Source: an uncultured Flavobacteriaceae bacterium (GTDB lineage: Bacteria; Bacteroidota; Bacteroidia; Flavobacteriales; Flavobacteriaceae). From it: DNA of 47,791 nucleotides. Of this stretch, positions 18,118-28,227 are shown piece by piece. The DNA lies in NCBI GenBank assembly GCA_947501845.1, contig CANMXP010000029.1, positions 1 through 47,791 of the forward strand. Reading direction: 5' to 3'. Every line of letters starts with the position of its first letter. Positions within the stretch are counted from its first letter, which is position 1. The notes under the pieces were generated by a model, which was not told the origin of the DNA, did no database searches, and saw only the letters and a program-made list of their open reading frames with translations. A program made the translations under genes and the position numbers.

Positions 18118-18792
18118 ATGAATACAATATCTGTACATATTAATATTAATCCAGGGCTTTATAAAAAGAACCCAGAATCTTCCGATCTTGGAAAACGTAT
18201 CGTTTCTAAAAGTATAGAAATGATTCATGAAATAGGATTTGAGGATTTTACTTTTAAAAAGCTTGGGGTTGAAATAACGTCTAACGAAAGTTCTATATAC
18301 CGTTATTTTGAAAGCAAACACATACTGCTTGTTTATCTTATAAATTGGTATTGGAGTTGGTTGGAATACAGGTTGGCATATAAAATTCAAAATATAAAAT
18401 CACCCAAGGAAAAGTTAGGAATAGCTGTAGACTTACTTGTGCAGGAAGTGATAAATGACAATGATTTTTCGAGTGTAAACGAAATTTTATTGCACAAAAT
18501 AATAGTGGATGAGTCATCTAAGGCGTACCATACCAAATCGGTTGATGCCGAGAATGAAAAAGGGTATTTTAAATGTTATAAACGCGTAGTACAGCGCGTT
18601 AGTGAATTGGTTCTTGAGTGTAATCCCGATTTTGAATTTCCGCATATGCTAATTTCTACAGTGATAGAAGGTGCCCATCAACAACGTTATTTTTCGCAGC
18701 ACCTACCATCGTTAACAGATTTTGAGAAGGGTAAGAATAATATAGTCAGGTTCTATACAAACTTGGTGTTTAAAACATTAAACATTTTATGA
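18118..18792 (+). CDS. TetR/AcrR-family transcriptional regulator
   Basis: A 224-aa protein with an N-terminal TetR helix-turn-helix: SKSIEMIHEIGFEDFTFKKL then ITSNESSIYRYFESKHILLVYL (about residues 28-80), followed by a helical ligand-binding domain (~85-215). Its promoter carries a perfect palindrome, so autoregulation is likely. The stop codon overlaps the next ATG (ATGA), coupling it to the small membrane protein gene, and the ABC/HlyD/TolC export genes follow on the same strand. It probably represses that export unit. The inducer is unknown. Confidence 0.92.
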   Translation: MNTISVHININPGLYKKNPESSDLGKRIVSKSIEMIHEIGFEDFTFKKLGVEITSNESSIYRYFESKHILLVYLINWYWSWLEYRLAYKIQNIKSPKEKLGIAVDLLVQEVINDNDFSSVNEILLHKIIVDESSKAYHTKSVDAENEKGYFKCYKRVVQRVSELVLECNPDFEFPHMLISTVIEGAHQQRYFSQHLPSLTDFEKGKNNIVRFYTNLVFKTLNIL

Positions 18793-19112
18793 GTTTTAAA
18801 TTTCAAACATATAAACCCTTGTATATATTGATAGCGATAGTGATGTCGCTATATTTTGTAGCACAATATAATGTTCAAAATTATTTAATTGAATCGAATA
18901 CAGAGATTGTTTCCTTGAAAAAAGAGACTTCAGAAGATTCAGAAAAAAAAGATAATATTGAGGAATTAAATAAAGACTCTAAAAAAATCCATACATTTTT
19001 TGTCTATAACATATGTGCTTTGAAAATAGAGGGAGATATTACCTTTTATGCCGAAAAAAATAGCATGATTATAGATTTTGATGTTCTAAATCCACCTCCA
19101 GAACAAATCTAA
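18789..19112 (+). CDS. small single-pass membrane protein, unknown function
   Basis: A 107-aa protein translated from an ATG overlapping the TetR stop by four bases. One N-terminal membrane helix (YILIAIVMSLYFVAQY, about 11-26) is followed by a highly charged linker rich in Glu, Lys and Asp, then a short hydrophobic/beta C-terminal part ending PPPEQI. No family is recognised. Translational coupling to TetR and position before the export genes suggest an accessory or sensor role for the exporter; that is inference. Confidence 0.65.
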   Translation: MSFKFQTYKPLYILIAIVMSLYFVAQYNVQNYLIESNTEIVSLKKETSEDSEKKDNIEELNKDSKKIHTFFVYNICALKIEGDITFYAEKNSMIIDFDVLNPPPEQI

Positions 19113-19474
19113 TTTCTTTTGTAAGCCCTATTGACTTGAATTACATAAGTACAGTAATTAAAAAGGTCGATAGTAATAAAAACATTTAATATTAAACTTG
19201 TTTATTTATCAATTAGTAATAGGTCTTGAAGTGCTCGGGATAAACTTTTAGGAAATCTTATAATTATAAAAATACTTCCTTAAGTTTCAATTGGAAAAAC
19301 ATACCGCAGACTCAGCATATTGATTTCAACGAGTAGCCCATAATTAAAGGTTTATAAAATTGATGCGCATCGCATTAGTTCGGCTTACACACGCATCACA
19401 GTTACATGCAACATCACAATCAATTAAAAATAGTATTAACTAATGGTCATTACCATTTAGTATCATTTATTTAT
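19113..19474. other. intergenic leader of the export operon
   Basis: No gene is seen in these 362 bases. Two copies of TAGTAATA (19171-19178 and 19214-19221) match the half site of the TetR operator at 18082-18098, so TetR may also bind here. An in-frame ATG at 19406 would add 23 residues to the ABC protein, but that stretch does not look like the family's N-terminus. Confidence 0.45.
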
Positions 19475-21151
19475 ATGGAACAAAAACAATTAACACCTTG
19501 GAGGCGGTTTATAGGCTTATTACAGCTGGATAGAAAAGATATTAGACAAATTTTTTACTATGCCATTTTTGCTGGTATAGTGGCTTTATCCTTGCCATTG
19601 GGTATTCAAGCCATCATCAATTTTATTCAAGGTGCCCAAGTATCTACGTCGTGGATTATATTAGTAATTTTAGTAACCTTAGGAGTGGCATTTCAAGGGG
19701 TGTTACAGTTAATGCAAATTAGGATTCTTGAGAATATTCAACAAAAAATATTTACAAGATCTTCTTTTGAGTTTGCCTATAGGTTCCCGAAAATAAAGAT
19801 GAGCGAGCTACGAAATTTTTATCCACCCGAGCTGGCGAATAGGTTTTTTGATACCCTAACGGTTCAAAAAGGATTATCAAAAATTTTAATTGATTTTCCT
19901 GCAGCTTTATTACAAATAATTCTGGGGCTGCTACTATTATCATTTTACCATCCGTTTTTTATTATTTATGGCATATTGCTTATCGCTTTAGTTTATATCC
20001 TTTTTAAATCTACGGCTCGAAAAGGACTAGAAACCAGTCTTATGGAATCAAAAAACAAATATAAAGTAGCGCATTGGATACAGGAAGTCGCACGGTCTTT
20101 AATTAGTTTTAAGTTATCGGGAAACAGTCAATTGGCTATGAATAGAAATGACGATTTAACAGCTCAGTACCTTTCGGCTAGAGAAAGTCATTTTAAAATA
20201 CTGTTAACACAGTTTATTCAAATGATAGGTTTTAAAGTCCTTGTAACATCAGGCTTATTGCTTATAGGCGGGTTACTTGTATTAAATCAGCAAATGAATA
20301 TTGGTCAGTTTGTAGCAGCAGAGATTATTATTCTGCTTTTAATCAGTTCTGTTGAAAAGGTAATTACGGGGTTGGAATCTTTTTACGATGTACTAACCTC
20401 TTTAGAAAAAATAGGTCAGATCGTAGATAAAAAACTAGAACCACAAGAAGGGATAGATCCTTTTGAAAATAAAAGTAATATGACTCTGGAATTAGATGAG
20501 CTAAAGTACCATTCTCCAGAAGGGGAAGAAATACTTAAGGGTATTAATTTTACGCTCTTACCAAAAGATAGAATCCACTTAGAAGGTGCTTCGGGATCTG
20601 GTAAAACAACTTTGCTTAAAATAATTTCGGGACTAATCGAACCAACAAGTGGTGATTTATATATAAACGATGTGTCATTAAAGGCCGTATGGCCTAATCG
20701 CTATAGGGCTAATGTAGGACAGGTGCTACCAGATCAAACACCTTTTGAGGGGACCATACTGGAGAATATAACATTAGGCGCCAATAACATTGCACAGGAA
20801 CGGTTGCATGAGGTGCTAAAAAATGTAGGATTGTTGGATTTTATTAAAAAACAGCCTAAAGGTTTAATGACCATGATACATCCTGAGGGGCAGCAAATCC
20901 CATTTACGGTTTCCAAACGTATTGTTTTGGCAAGAGCCATTATTCAAAATCCCAAATTGTTGATATTCAAAGACCCTTTAGAGCATTTTGAAGAAAAAGA
21001 AGCCAATCGAATTATCGATTATTTGCTTTCTCCAGAGCGGGAATGGGCACTTATTATTTCCAGTAGCAATCCAGCATGGAAGGAAAAATGCCATAAAAGT
21101 ATGAAATTAGAAAAAGGCGTATTAATTAGTAAAAATAATACCGATGCTTAA
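19475..21151 (+). CDS. type 1 secretion-like ABC transporter with degenerate ATPase domain
   Basis: Numbered from ATG 19475 (557 aa; MEQKQLTPWRRF is a normal exporter start, and ATG 19406 is the longer alternative). It has a six-helix exporter membrane domain (~30-310) without an N-terminal peptidase, then a nucleotide-binding domain. Walker A GASGSGKTT (371-379) is intact. Other motifs are lost: the signature LSGGQ is replaced by IPFTV (475-479), Walker B reads LLIFKD (Lys499 and Asp500 in place of Asp and Glu), the Q-loop Gln is replaced by Pro (VLPDQ), and the switch His is absent (IISSSNP). It overlaps the HlyD gene by 8 bases, with TolC next, so it is the inner-membrane part of a tripartite exporter. 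How a homodimer hydrolyses ATP is unclear. Confidence 0.85.
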   Translation: MEQKQLTPWRRFIGLLQLDRKDIRQIFYYAIFAGIVALSLPLGIQAIINFIQGAQVSTSWIILVILVTLGVAFQGVLQLMQIRILENIQQKIFTRSSFEFAYRFPKIKMSELRNFYPPELANRFFDTLTVQKGLSKILIDFPAALLQIILGLLLLSFYHPFFIIYGILLIALVYILFKSTARKGLETSLMESKNKYKVAHWIQEVARSLISFKLSGNSQLAMNRNDDLTAQYLSARESHFKILLTQFIQMIGFKVLVTSGLLLIGGLLVLNQQMNIGQFVAAEIIILLLISSVEKVITGLESFYDVLTSLEKIGQIVDKKLEPQEGIDPFENKSNMTLELDELKYHSPEGEEILKGINFTLLPKDRIHLEGASGSGKTTLLKIISGLIEPTSGDLYINDVSLKAVWPNRYRANVGQVLPDQTPFEGTILENITLGANNIAQERLHEVLKNVGLLDFIKKQPKGLMTMIHPEGQQIPFTVSKRIVLARAIIQNPKLLIFKDPLEHFEEKEANRIIDYLLSPEREWALIISSSNPAWKEKCHKSMKLEKGVLISKNNTDA

Positions 21152-22502
21152 TATATCACATAACCAAATAAATAAAAAGGTAACCTTAGAAGGGTATAAA
21201 TCTCATAAAAAAGTCTTTCAGAAACGGCATTATAAAATGTTCAACAGGTTTTTAGGGGCGTTTTCAATTATTGGAATCATCATCTTGTTTTTGCCTTGGA
21301 CGCAAAATGTTACCGCAGATGGGTATGTAACAACATTAACCCCAGATCAACGACCTCAAACCATACAATCGCCCATACCAGGACGCATTGAGCAATGGTA
21401 TGTAAAAGAAGGTGATTATGTTAATAAGGGCGATACGATACTTCGTATTTCGGAGATAAAAACTGAGTATCAAGACCCAAAACTAGTAGAGCGTACCAAG
21501 CTTCAGCGTGATGCCAAAAGTAATTCGGTACAATCCTATAAAGGCAAGGTTGAAGCACTTAAAAACCAAATAGAGGCCATAATAAGAGAAAGGAGTTTAA
21601 AATTGACGCAAGCTGAAAATAAATTAACGCAATCTTATTTAAAGGTAAAAAGTGATAGCATAGATTTAGAAGCGGCGAAGACAAATTATAAAATAGCGAA
21701 TACACAATTAGAGCGTATTCTCACACTTCAAAGCGAGGGTTTAAAACCCATGACAGCTGTTGAAGAGAAACGGTTAAAAATGCAAGAAGCCCAGGCAAAA
21801 TTGATTTCTCAGGAAAACAAGTTAATGTCCAGTAAAAATGATGTGTTAAATGCAAGAATAGAAATTAATAGGGTAACAGCAGCATATGCCAATAAACTGG
21901 CTAAGACAAGTAGTGATAAATTCACGGCACAGTCAAATCAGTTTGAAGCCGAAGCCCAGACATCGAAGTTGGAAAATCAGACCTCTAATTACGAGCTTAG
22001 AAATGCACTCTATTATATCACAGCACCACAGGATGGTTATGTGAATAAGGCATTACGGGCTGGTATTGGCGAAACATTTAAAGAAGGAGAAGCTTTAGTA
22101 GGAATTATGCCTGCAAATTATGATTTGGCAGTAGAAACTTTTGTAGAACCCATAGATTTACCATTAATACATAAGGGAGAGCGTGTGAGAATTCAATTTG
22201 ACGGATGGCCAGCCATTTTCTTTAGCGGATGGCCTAATGCATCATTTGGAACTTTTGGAGGTAGAGTTGTAGCAGTGGAAACATTTATTAGCGATAATGG
22301 CAAATTTAGAGTGCTTATTGCTCCAGATACTAACGAAAATGAATGGCCTCAAAATGTACGTGTTGGCTCTGGTGCTTATACCATTGCTTTATTGGAAAAT
22401 GTGCCAATCTGGTTTGAAGTATGGCGGAAGTTAAATGGGTTTCCACCTAATTATTACAAACCTGATCCAAATAAAGCAAAGCAAAAAAAATCAAAAAAAT
22501 AG
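21144..22502 (+). CDS. HlyD-family periplasmic adaptor (membrane fusion protein)
   Basis: A 452-aa protein with one N-terminal membrane helix (~FLGAFSIIGIIILFLPW, about 33-50). A biotinyl-lipoyl half follows (IPGRIEQWYVKEGDYVNKGDT), then a long coiled-coil hairpin (~115-290), the second lipoyl half (YYITAPQDGYVNKAL) and a beta-barrel domain (VETFVEPIDLPLIHKGERVRI). This adaptor connects an inner-membrane ABC exporter to an outer-membrane TolC channel. Start overlaps the ABC stop by 8 bases and the TolC gene begins 4 bases after its end, so the three are one operon. The cargo is unknown. Confidence 0.92.
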   Translation: MLNISHNQINKKVTLEGYKSHKKVFQKRHYKMFNRFLGAFSIIGIIILFLPWTQNVTADGYVTTLTPDQRPQTIQSPIPGRIEQWYVKEGDYVNKGDTILRISEIKTEYQDPKLVERTKLQRDAKSNSVQSYKGKVEALKNQIEAIIRERSLKLTQAENKLTQSYLKVKSDSIDLEAAKTNYKIANTQLERILTLQSEGLKPMTAVEEKRLKMQEAQAKLISQENKLMSSKNDVLNARIEINRVTAAYANKLAKTSSDKFTAQSNQFEAEAQTSKLENQTSNYELRNALYYITAPQDGYVNKALRAGIGETFKEGEALVGIMPANYDLAVETFVEPIDLPLIHKGERVRIQFDGWPAIFFSGWPNASFGTFGGRVVAVETFISDNGKFRVLIAPDTNENEWPQNVRVGSGAYTIALLENVPIWFEVWRKLNGFPPNYYKPDPNKAKQKKSKK

Positions 22503-22505
22503 AAC

Positions 22506-23912
22506 ATGAAAATTTTGTTTAACAGTTGTATATATTTTTTTAGTCTTTTTATGGTTGCTCAAGATACTTTAAGAGATTCCTTATCTTTTCAAGAGTATAT
22601 GGGCTATGTAAAACAGCATCATCCTCTGGTAAAGCAGGCCAATTTGACTTTAAATATAGGGGAGGCCAATCTTTTAAAGTCCAAAGGCGGGTTTGATCCT
22701 AAAATTGAGGTCGATTTTAATCGAAAAAAATTCAAGAATACAGAATATTATAATGAATTAAATGCCACTTTTAAAATACCGACCTGGTATGGTGTAGAAT
22801 TTAAGGCCAATTATGAGCAAAATTCGGGCGACTTTTTAAGCCCAGATTTATCTGTGCCAGATGATGGTTTGTATAGTGCAGGGGTTTCTGTGTCTCTGGC
22901 TCAGGGATTATTGATTAATGAAAGAATGGCTTCACTTAAAAAGGCGCGTTTTTTTAGGGAGCAATCAAAAGCAGATAGGGATTTATTGGTTAATAATGTA
23001 TTATTTGAGGCGGGAATGGCCTATACAGCATGGCTGGAGGCAGCAAATGAAGCACGTATATTTTTAAACTTTTTAGCAAATGCCAATACCCGTTTTTTGG
23101 CTGTGAAGCGCAGCGTAGAAACAGGACAGTCTGCTCCCATAGACTCGGTAGAAGCAAAAATAGCTTTGCAAAACAGACAATTAAGTTTTGAAGCAGCTAA
23201 GCTAAAACGTATAAAAGCGGCTTTAAAAGCAAGTAATTATTTATGGATGCAAGGCGTGCCAATTGAGATTGAGGAAAATATTTTCCCTTCTAAGCCTACT
23301 ATAAATGATTTAAATATGGCATTAATGATGCAACAAAACCGAATAGATTCATTGCTCTTGAAGCGTCATCCAAAATTAAGATCGTTAAATAATAAGATAG
23401 AGGTATTGAAAGTTGATAGGAATTTAAAAATGAATAAACTATTGCCAAAGCTTGATTTGCAGTATAATTTTTTATCTGAAGATTATGAGCCGTTGCGAAG
23501 TTTTAACACATCCAATTATAAGGCATTTGTAAATTTTAGTGTGCCTATTTTTCTTCGTAAAGAACGTGGGGATTTAAAGCTTGCCAAGTTAAAACTGCAA
23601 GATGTTGATTATGAAAGGACATCACAGGTACTTGCTATTAAAAATAAAATCAATGCTATTAATAGTGAGATAAGCTCTCTGGATAAACAGCAGGTTATTG
23701 TAAACAATGTGGTTGCTAATTACAAAGTTTTGCTAAAAGGAGAAGAGCGCAAGTTTTTTTTAGGTGAGAGTTCATTATTTCTTATCAATTCGCGAGAGCG
23801 TAGTTTGATAGATGCCCAATTAAAAGAAAACAATATTATTATAAAACGACTTGAATCGAGTATTAGATTTTTCAACACGCTTGGAGCAAGTCCTATAGAT
23901 AGTATTAAATAA
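22506..23912 (+). CDS. TolC-family outer-membrane efflux protein
   Basis: A 468-aa protein with a short signal peptide (to about MVAQ, residue 19). The long helical repeats are typical of outer-membrane efflux proteins, for example LSFQEYMGYVKQHHPLVKQANLTL at the first helix (quoted in part) and RFLAVKRSVETGQSAPIDSVEAK in the middle. The conserved GQSAPIDSVEA stretch is the usual helix-turn before the equatorial region. It is the third gene of the ABC/HlyD/TolC set and would form the outer-membrane exit duct. No terminator hairpin is obvious before the HTCS gene 190 bases on. Confidence 0.9.
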   Translation: MKILFNSCIYFFSLFMVAQDTLRDSLSFQEYMGYVKQHHPLVKQANLTLNIGEANLLKSKGGFDPKIEVDFNRKKFKNTEYYNELNATFKIPTWYGVEFKANYEQNSGDFLSPDLSVPDDGLYSAGVSVSLAQGLLINERMASLKKARFFREQSKADRDLLVNNVLFEAGMAYTAWLEAANEARIFLNFLANANTRFLAVKRSVETGQSAPIDSVEAKIALQNRQLSFEAAKLKRIKAALKASNYLWMQGVPIEIEENIFPSKPTINDLNMALMMQQNRIDSLLLKRHPKLRSLNNKIEVLKVDRNLKMNKLLPKLDLQYNFLSEDYEPLRSFNTSNYKAFVNFSVPIFLRKERGDLKLAKLKLQDVDYERTSQVLAIKNKINAINSEISSLDKQQVIVNNVVANYKVLLKGEERKFFLGESSLFLINSRERSLIDAQLKENNIIIKRLESSIRFFNTLGASPIDSIK

Positions 23913-24102
23913 TTGATATATTAAAGTTTAAAGCCCCCTTTTTTGACCAGAATATTTATGGTCCAATGTTTATGTGATATGCTATTTTGTGGTTTTTAAT
24001 AAATCTAATTATTGGCATACATCATGATAATTATCCTAAACTTTACTTATATTGTGGAATTAAAGTTAATTTCACACAGATTTTTATTACATATTTAATG
24101 TT

Positions 24103-27100
24103 ATGATAAAGAATCATTACTGTATATTCTTGTTCATATGCATGTCCAATTTGTTAGTTGGGCAGGCCTTATATCAAACATCTAATAATTTGAGATTCGA
24201 GCATTACTCTTCTAAAGAAGGCTTATCTCAAAGGTCGGTAACATCTATTTTTCAAGATAAAAAAGGCTATTTATGGTTTGGGACCAGAGATGGGCTAAAT
24301 AAGTTTGACGGGAAAAATTTTGTTCAATATAGACATAATTCACAAGATTCAACAAGCTTGAGCTATAGTTGGGTTAGTGCTATATATGAAGATAACATAG
24401 GGAATTTGTGGGTTGGAACCAAACAAGGTCTGAATAAGTATAATCCTACTGGAGATAATTTTATAAGATATAAATACTCATTAAGTGAAAATACAATTTC
24501 AGATAATGAAATTTGGGATATAACGCAGTTTGATGACAATTTTATTTGGGTTGCTACGAATGATGGCATCAATAAAATAGAAATAAAAACGAACAAGATA
24601 TCCTATTTAAAACATGAAAAGAATAATATAAATTCCATTTCGGACAATAGCATTAGAAGCTTTTTTTCTTCGAATGAAAAAGAATTATGGATTTGTAATA
24701 TTGAAAATATAGATGTTTATAATTCTCAAACCAAAAGTTTTAGACAGTATAATTATCCAGAAGGGACTATAAGAAATGCCCATGTAAATAATTCTCCATC
24801 TGTATTTATAGATAGTAAACAAAATGTTTGGTTAGGATACGAGGGAGGACTTGCTATTTTAGATAAGTCGTCCAATACTTTTGTAAACTATCATTTAAAT
24901 GCATCAAGAGTCATAGATAAGCCTGTAAGAAGTATAAAAGAAGATGATTTTGGAAACCTATGGATAGGAAGTTATAATGGCCTTTATATACTTGATAATA
25001 AAGCAGAAACTTTTAAGCATTACGTACATGATGAAAATAACCATAGAAGTTTAAGTCAAAATTCTATATATGAAATTTTAATGGACTTCAATGGGGGTGT
25101 TTGGATTGGTACCTGGGCAGGAGGCGTCAACTTTTTTGATAAAGACCATGATAGTTTTAAAAGTTTATCCTCAAGTCTAAACGACAGGGGACTTAATTAT
25201 AAAGTAATTAGTTCTATTGTAGAAGGGACAGACAGGAAAATATGGATTGGTACAGAAGGAGGTGGTATTAATCTTTATGATAAAATAACAGGGAAGGTAG
25301 AATATTATACAAACGATCCTTCAAATCATTTTAGCTTAAGTTCAAATAATATCAAACACATGGTTAAAGGGGCTGATGATATTTTATGGATTGGCATGCA
25401 CGATGGCGGAGTGAATTATGTGAATCCTAATAGGAGGCCTTTTAAGTTTTTTAACCTTAAAGATATTTCTCCTAATGGCATTAATCTTAAAGACTATAAA
25501 ATTACAACGATAAAGGAAGATGGTAATAAAAATTTATGGATCGGAACTTTAACAGATGGTATTATTTTTTATAATTCGGAAAAAGCTTCGTTAACAAAAT
25601 TCAAAAGCCCAATAAAATCTGTGATATTTATTAATCAGTCCAGCGATCCAAATATACTGCTATTTGGAGGCACTGGAGGTATTGGTAGTATAGATATTAA
25701 TTCGAAAAGAATGAAGCTTATTAATTTTAATAACGATCAAAGCGAATATGGGTTTCCAATACAAACAAATTGTTTATACACAGACCAAAATGAGAACTAT
25801 TGGATAGGAACAGAGGGTAAAGGTCTTTATCGATATAATTCTAAATTAAACGAATCAGAACATTTTGGCACAAATGAAGGCCTTCCAAGTGAAATAATAT
25901 ATGGCATTTTGCCAGATTCCGATGGGGATTTATGGATTAGCACCAACAATGGGTTGAGTAAGTTTGACATTGAAAAATCAGCGTTTAGAAATTTTTATGT
26001 TTCAGATGGGCTTCAAAGTAATGAGTTCAATTACGGGGCATTCTTAAAAACATCCTCTGGCGAATTGATGTTCGGAGGTGTAAATGGGTTAAACTATTTT
26101 AACCCTAATGATATTGTAGACGAAGATTTTATTCCAAATCTAGACATATATTCAGTTAGCGTTAGAAATAAACCCTTTTTAAGAATTACAGACTCAATAA
26201 AAGAAATAAAGTTAAAGCACGATCAAAATGATTTTAAATTTGATTTTGTAGCAATTAATTTTTCTAATCCAGATAGTAATAATTATGCTTATATGCTTGA
26301 AGGTTTCGATTCAGATTGGAACTACATAGGTAATAATACAAGTGCTAATTATACCAATTTAGGCCATGGTACTTACGTGTTTAAGGTTAAAAACGCCATT
26401 AGTCCTAATTCATGGCGTGAAAAACCAGATATAATAAAAGTAACGATATTGCCAGCGCCTTGGAAAACCTGGTGGGCGTATCTCATTTACTTGTTTTTAG
26501 CATCACTATCGTTTTATTTCATAAGAAAGTTGATTCGAGCCAGAATTAATGCTAAAAATGAACTTAAAAGAGAAAGGCTTGAAAAGGAGAAACTTGAAGA
26601 AGTAAACAAATTAAAACTCCAGCTTTTTACAGAGATATCTCATGAATTTAGAACGCCACTTACACTCATTTTAGGGCCTGTAGAACAATTGTTAAGATCT
26701 AATATTGAAGAAGGAAACCCCGAATTCAAAAAAAAATTAGATACCATTAAAATAAATACGAATGTTTTATTACAACTTACTAGTGAATTATTAGACTTTA
26801 GAAAAAGTGAATCAGGAAAAGCCAGGTTATTTGCATCAAAAAACAACATTGTTCCTTTTATTCAACAAACAAAGCTTTCGTTCGATGAATTGGCGCAACA
26901 AAAAAATATTGATTTTCAATTTATCTCAGAAAAAAATGCCATTAAAGTTTGGTTCGACGATTCTAAATTTAGGAAGATACTGTTTAACTTGCTCTCTAAT
27001 GCCTTTAAATACTCAAGCGAGAATCAAAAAATCATAGTTCGTACTTCTGTAACATCAAAAAAGCATGGTCTCGATTCAAATAAAGCTGTTAAAATTGATA

Positions 27101-28227
27101 TTATTAATTTCGATAATGTTATTCCAAAGGAAAAAATCAATTTGATTTTCGATAGGTTTTATAGATTAGATCATAAAAATCTATATACAGGTAGTGGTTT
27201 AGGTTTATCGCTTACAAAGAGACTTGTAGAACTACATAAAGGAGAAATTGTAGTAAAAAGTTCTAAAAAAAGCGGAACTTGTTTTAGTGTTTATTTACCA
27301 TTAGGTAAAGGCCATCTCTCAAAAAATGAACGGTTTGAATTTTCAGACACCAATAATGAGAAACAAGTTATTAGTGGAGATCCTTTTGTTGAACAAGAAT
27401 TGCTTAAAATATTGCTTGAATCAAAAACGGACATAGAGCCAATTGATAAATCCCGTGAAACGATATTAGTCGTTGAGGACAATACTGAAGTAAGAAGCTA
27501 TATTAAAAGTATTTTTTCTAAAAACTACAATATATTTGAAGCCGCAAATGGAAAAGAAGCTATTGAAATAGCTCAAAAAGAAGAAGTTGATGTTATAGTT
27601 AGTGATGTTATGATGCCAATAATGGATGGTTTTGAATTATGTCATAAGATAAAATCGGAAATTATAACTAGCCATATTCCTATTGTATTGCTTACTGCTA
27701 AGACTTCAGACCAATACAAAAAAACAGGTTATAAAATTGGAGCAGATATATATATAACCAAACCATTCGATGTAGATGTTTTGAAGCTTAGAATATTTAA
27801 TTTATTAGAAAATAGAAAAAATATCATTTCTAAGTTCAAGAAAGAAATCATTTTAGAACCTGAGGCGTTAAATATTACTTCTGAGGACGAGAAGTTTTTA
27901 CAGAAAGCGATAAAAATAGTAGAGGATAACATTACAAATCCAGATTTCAATGTATCTGTATTTACAAGCTTAATGGGAATGAGCCGACCAGTATTGTATA
28001 GAAAACTAAAGGCTTTGGTCGATCAATCTGTTTCAGAATTCATAAGAGGGATTCGATTAAAAATAGCAAAACAAATGCTAATTGAAACTAAAATGAATAT
28101 TTCGCAAATAGCCTATGAGGTTGGGTTTAATGACCTTAAATATTTTAGAAAATGTTTCAAGGAACTTTTTAATGAAACACCCACGGTTACTAGAAATAAA
28201 AACTTTAAAAAGACAATAGAATCTTAA
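24103..28227 (+). CDS. hybrid two-component system (HTCS) sensor-regulator of the PUL
   Basis: A 1374-aa one-protein sensor and transcription factor. Order: signal peptide (~1-20); a periplasmic two-propeller region of repeats such as GYLWFGTRDGLNKFD (~30-690); Y_Y_Y domain (~705-785); membrane helix (788-811); HisKA with H847 in ISHEFRTPL; HATPase (N box LLSNAFKYS, G2 box GSGLGLSL); receiver with E1125-D1126, D1168 and K1220; and an AraC-type helix-turn-helix (~1275-1365). The G1 box that should read DxGxG is N-F-D-N-V-I-P at 1002-1008, losing the Asp and both Gly. The gene sits just upstream of susC on the same strand and probably activates it after binding an oligosaccharide in the periplasm. 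Domain calls are firm; the effect of the altered G1 box is unknown. Confidence 0.95.
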   Translation: MIKNHYCIFLFICMSNLLVGQALYQTSNNLRFEHYSSKEGLSQRSVTSIFQDKKGYLWFGTRDGLNKFDGKNFVQYRHNSQDSTSLSYSWVSAIYEDNIGNLWVGTKQGLNKYNPTGDNFIRYKYSLSENTISDNEIWDITQFDDNFIWVATNDGINKIEIKTNKISYLKHEKNNINSISDNSIRSFFSSNEKELWICNIENIDVYNSQTKSFRQYNYPEGTIRNAHVNNSPSVFIDSKQNVWLGYEGGLAILDKSSNTFVNYHLNASRVIDKPVRSIKEDDFGNLWIGSYNGLYILDNKAETFKHYVHDENNHRSLSQNSIYEILMDFNGGVWIGTWAGGVNFFDKDHDSFKSLSSSLNDRGLNYKVISSIVEGTDRKIWIGTEGGGINLYDKITGKVEYYTNDPSNHFSLSSNNIKHMVKGADDILWIGMHDGGVNYVNPNRRPFKFFNLKDISPNGINLKDYKITTIKEDGNKNLWIGTLTDGIIFYNSEKASLTKFKSPIKSVIFINQSSDPNILLFGGTGGIGSIDINSKRMKLINFNNDQSEYGFPIQTNCLYTDQNENYWIGTEGKGLYRYNSKLNESEHFGTNEGLPSEIIYGILPDSDGDLWISTNNGLSKFDIEKSAFRNFYVSDGLQSNEFNYGAFLKTSSGELMFGGVNGLNYFNPNDIVDEDFIPNLDIYSVSVRNKPFLRITDSIKEIKLKHDQNDFKFDFVAINFSNPDSNNYAYMLEGFDSDWNYIGNNTSANYTNLGHGTYVFKVKNAISPNSWREKPDIIKVTILPAPWKTWWAYLIYLFLASLSFYFIRKLIRARINAKNELKRERLEKEKLEEVNKLKLQLFTEISHEFRTPLTLILGPVEQLLRSNIEEGNPEFKKKLDTIKINTNVLLQLTSELLDFRKSESGKARLFASKNNIVPFIQQTKLSFDELAQQKNIDFQFISEKNAIKVWFDDSKFRKILFNLLSNAFKYSSENQKIIVRTSVTSKKHGLDSNKAVKIDIINFDNVIPKEKINLIFDRFYRLDHKNLYTGSGLGLSLTKRLVELHKGEIVVKSSKKSGTCFSVYLPLGKGHLSKNERFEFSDTNNEKQVISGDPFVEQELLKILLESKTDIEPIDKSRETILVVEDNTEVRSYIKSIFSKNYNIFEAANGKEAIEIAQKEEVDVIVSDVMMPIMDGFELCHKIKSEIITSHIPIVLLTAKTSDQYKKTGYKIGADIYITKPFDVDVLKLRIFNLLENRKNIISKFKKEIILEPEALNITSEDEKFLQKAIKIVEDNITNPDFNVSVFTSLMGMSRPVLYRKLKALVDQSVSEFIRGIRLKIAKQMLIETKMNISQIAYEVGFNDLKYFRKCFKELFNETPTVTRNKNFKKTIES

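Noticed and set aside
18004-18390. 128-aa open frame on the minus strand over the TetR gene
   Set aside because: It overlaps the TetR coding region and its promoter palindrome, has low-complexity Ile/Phe/Asn composition and no recognisable domain.
19406-19474. Upstream ATG as start of the ABC transporter
   Set aside because: The extra 23 residues look like translated leader (His/Asn-rich) and precede a normal exporter N-terminus beginning MEQKQLTPW.
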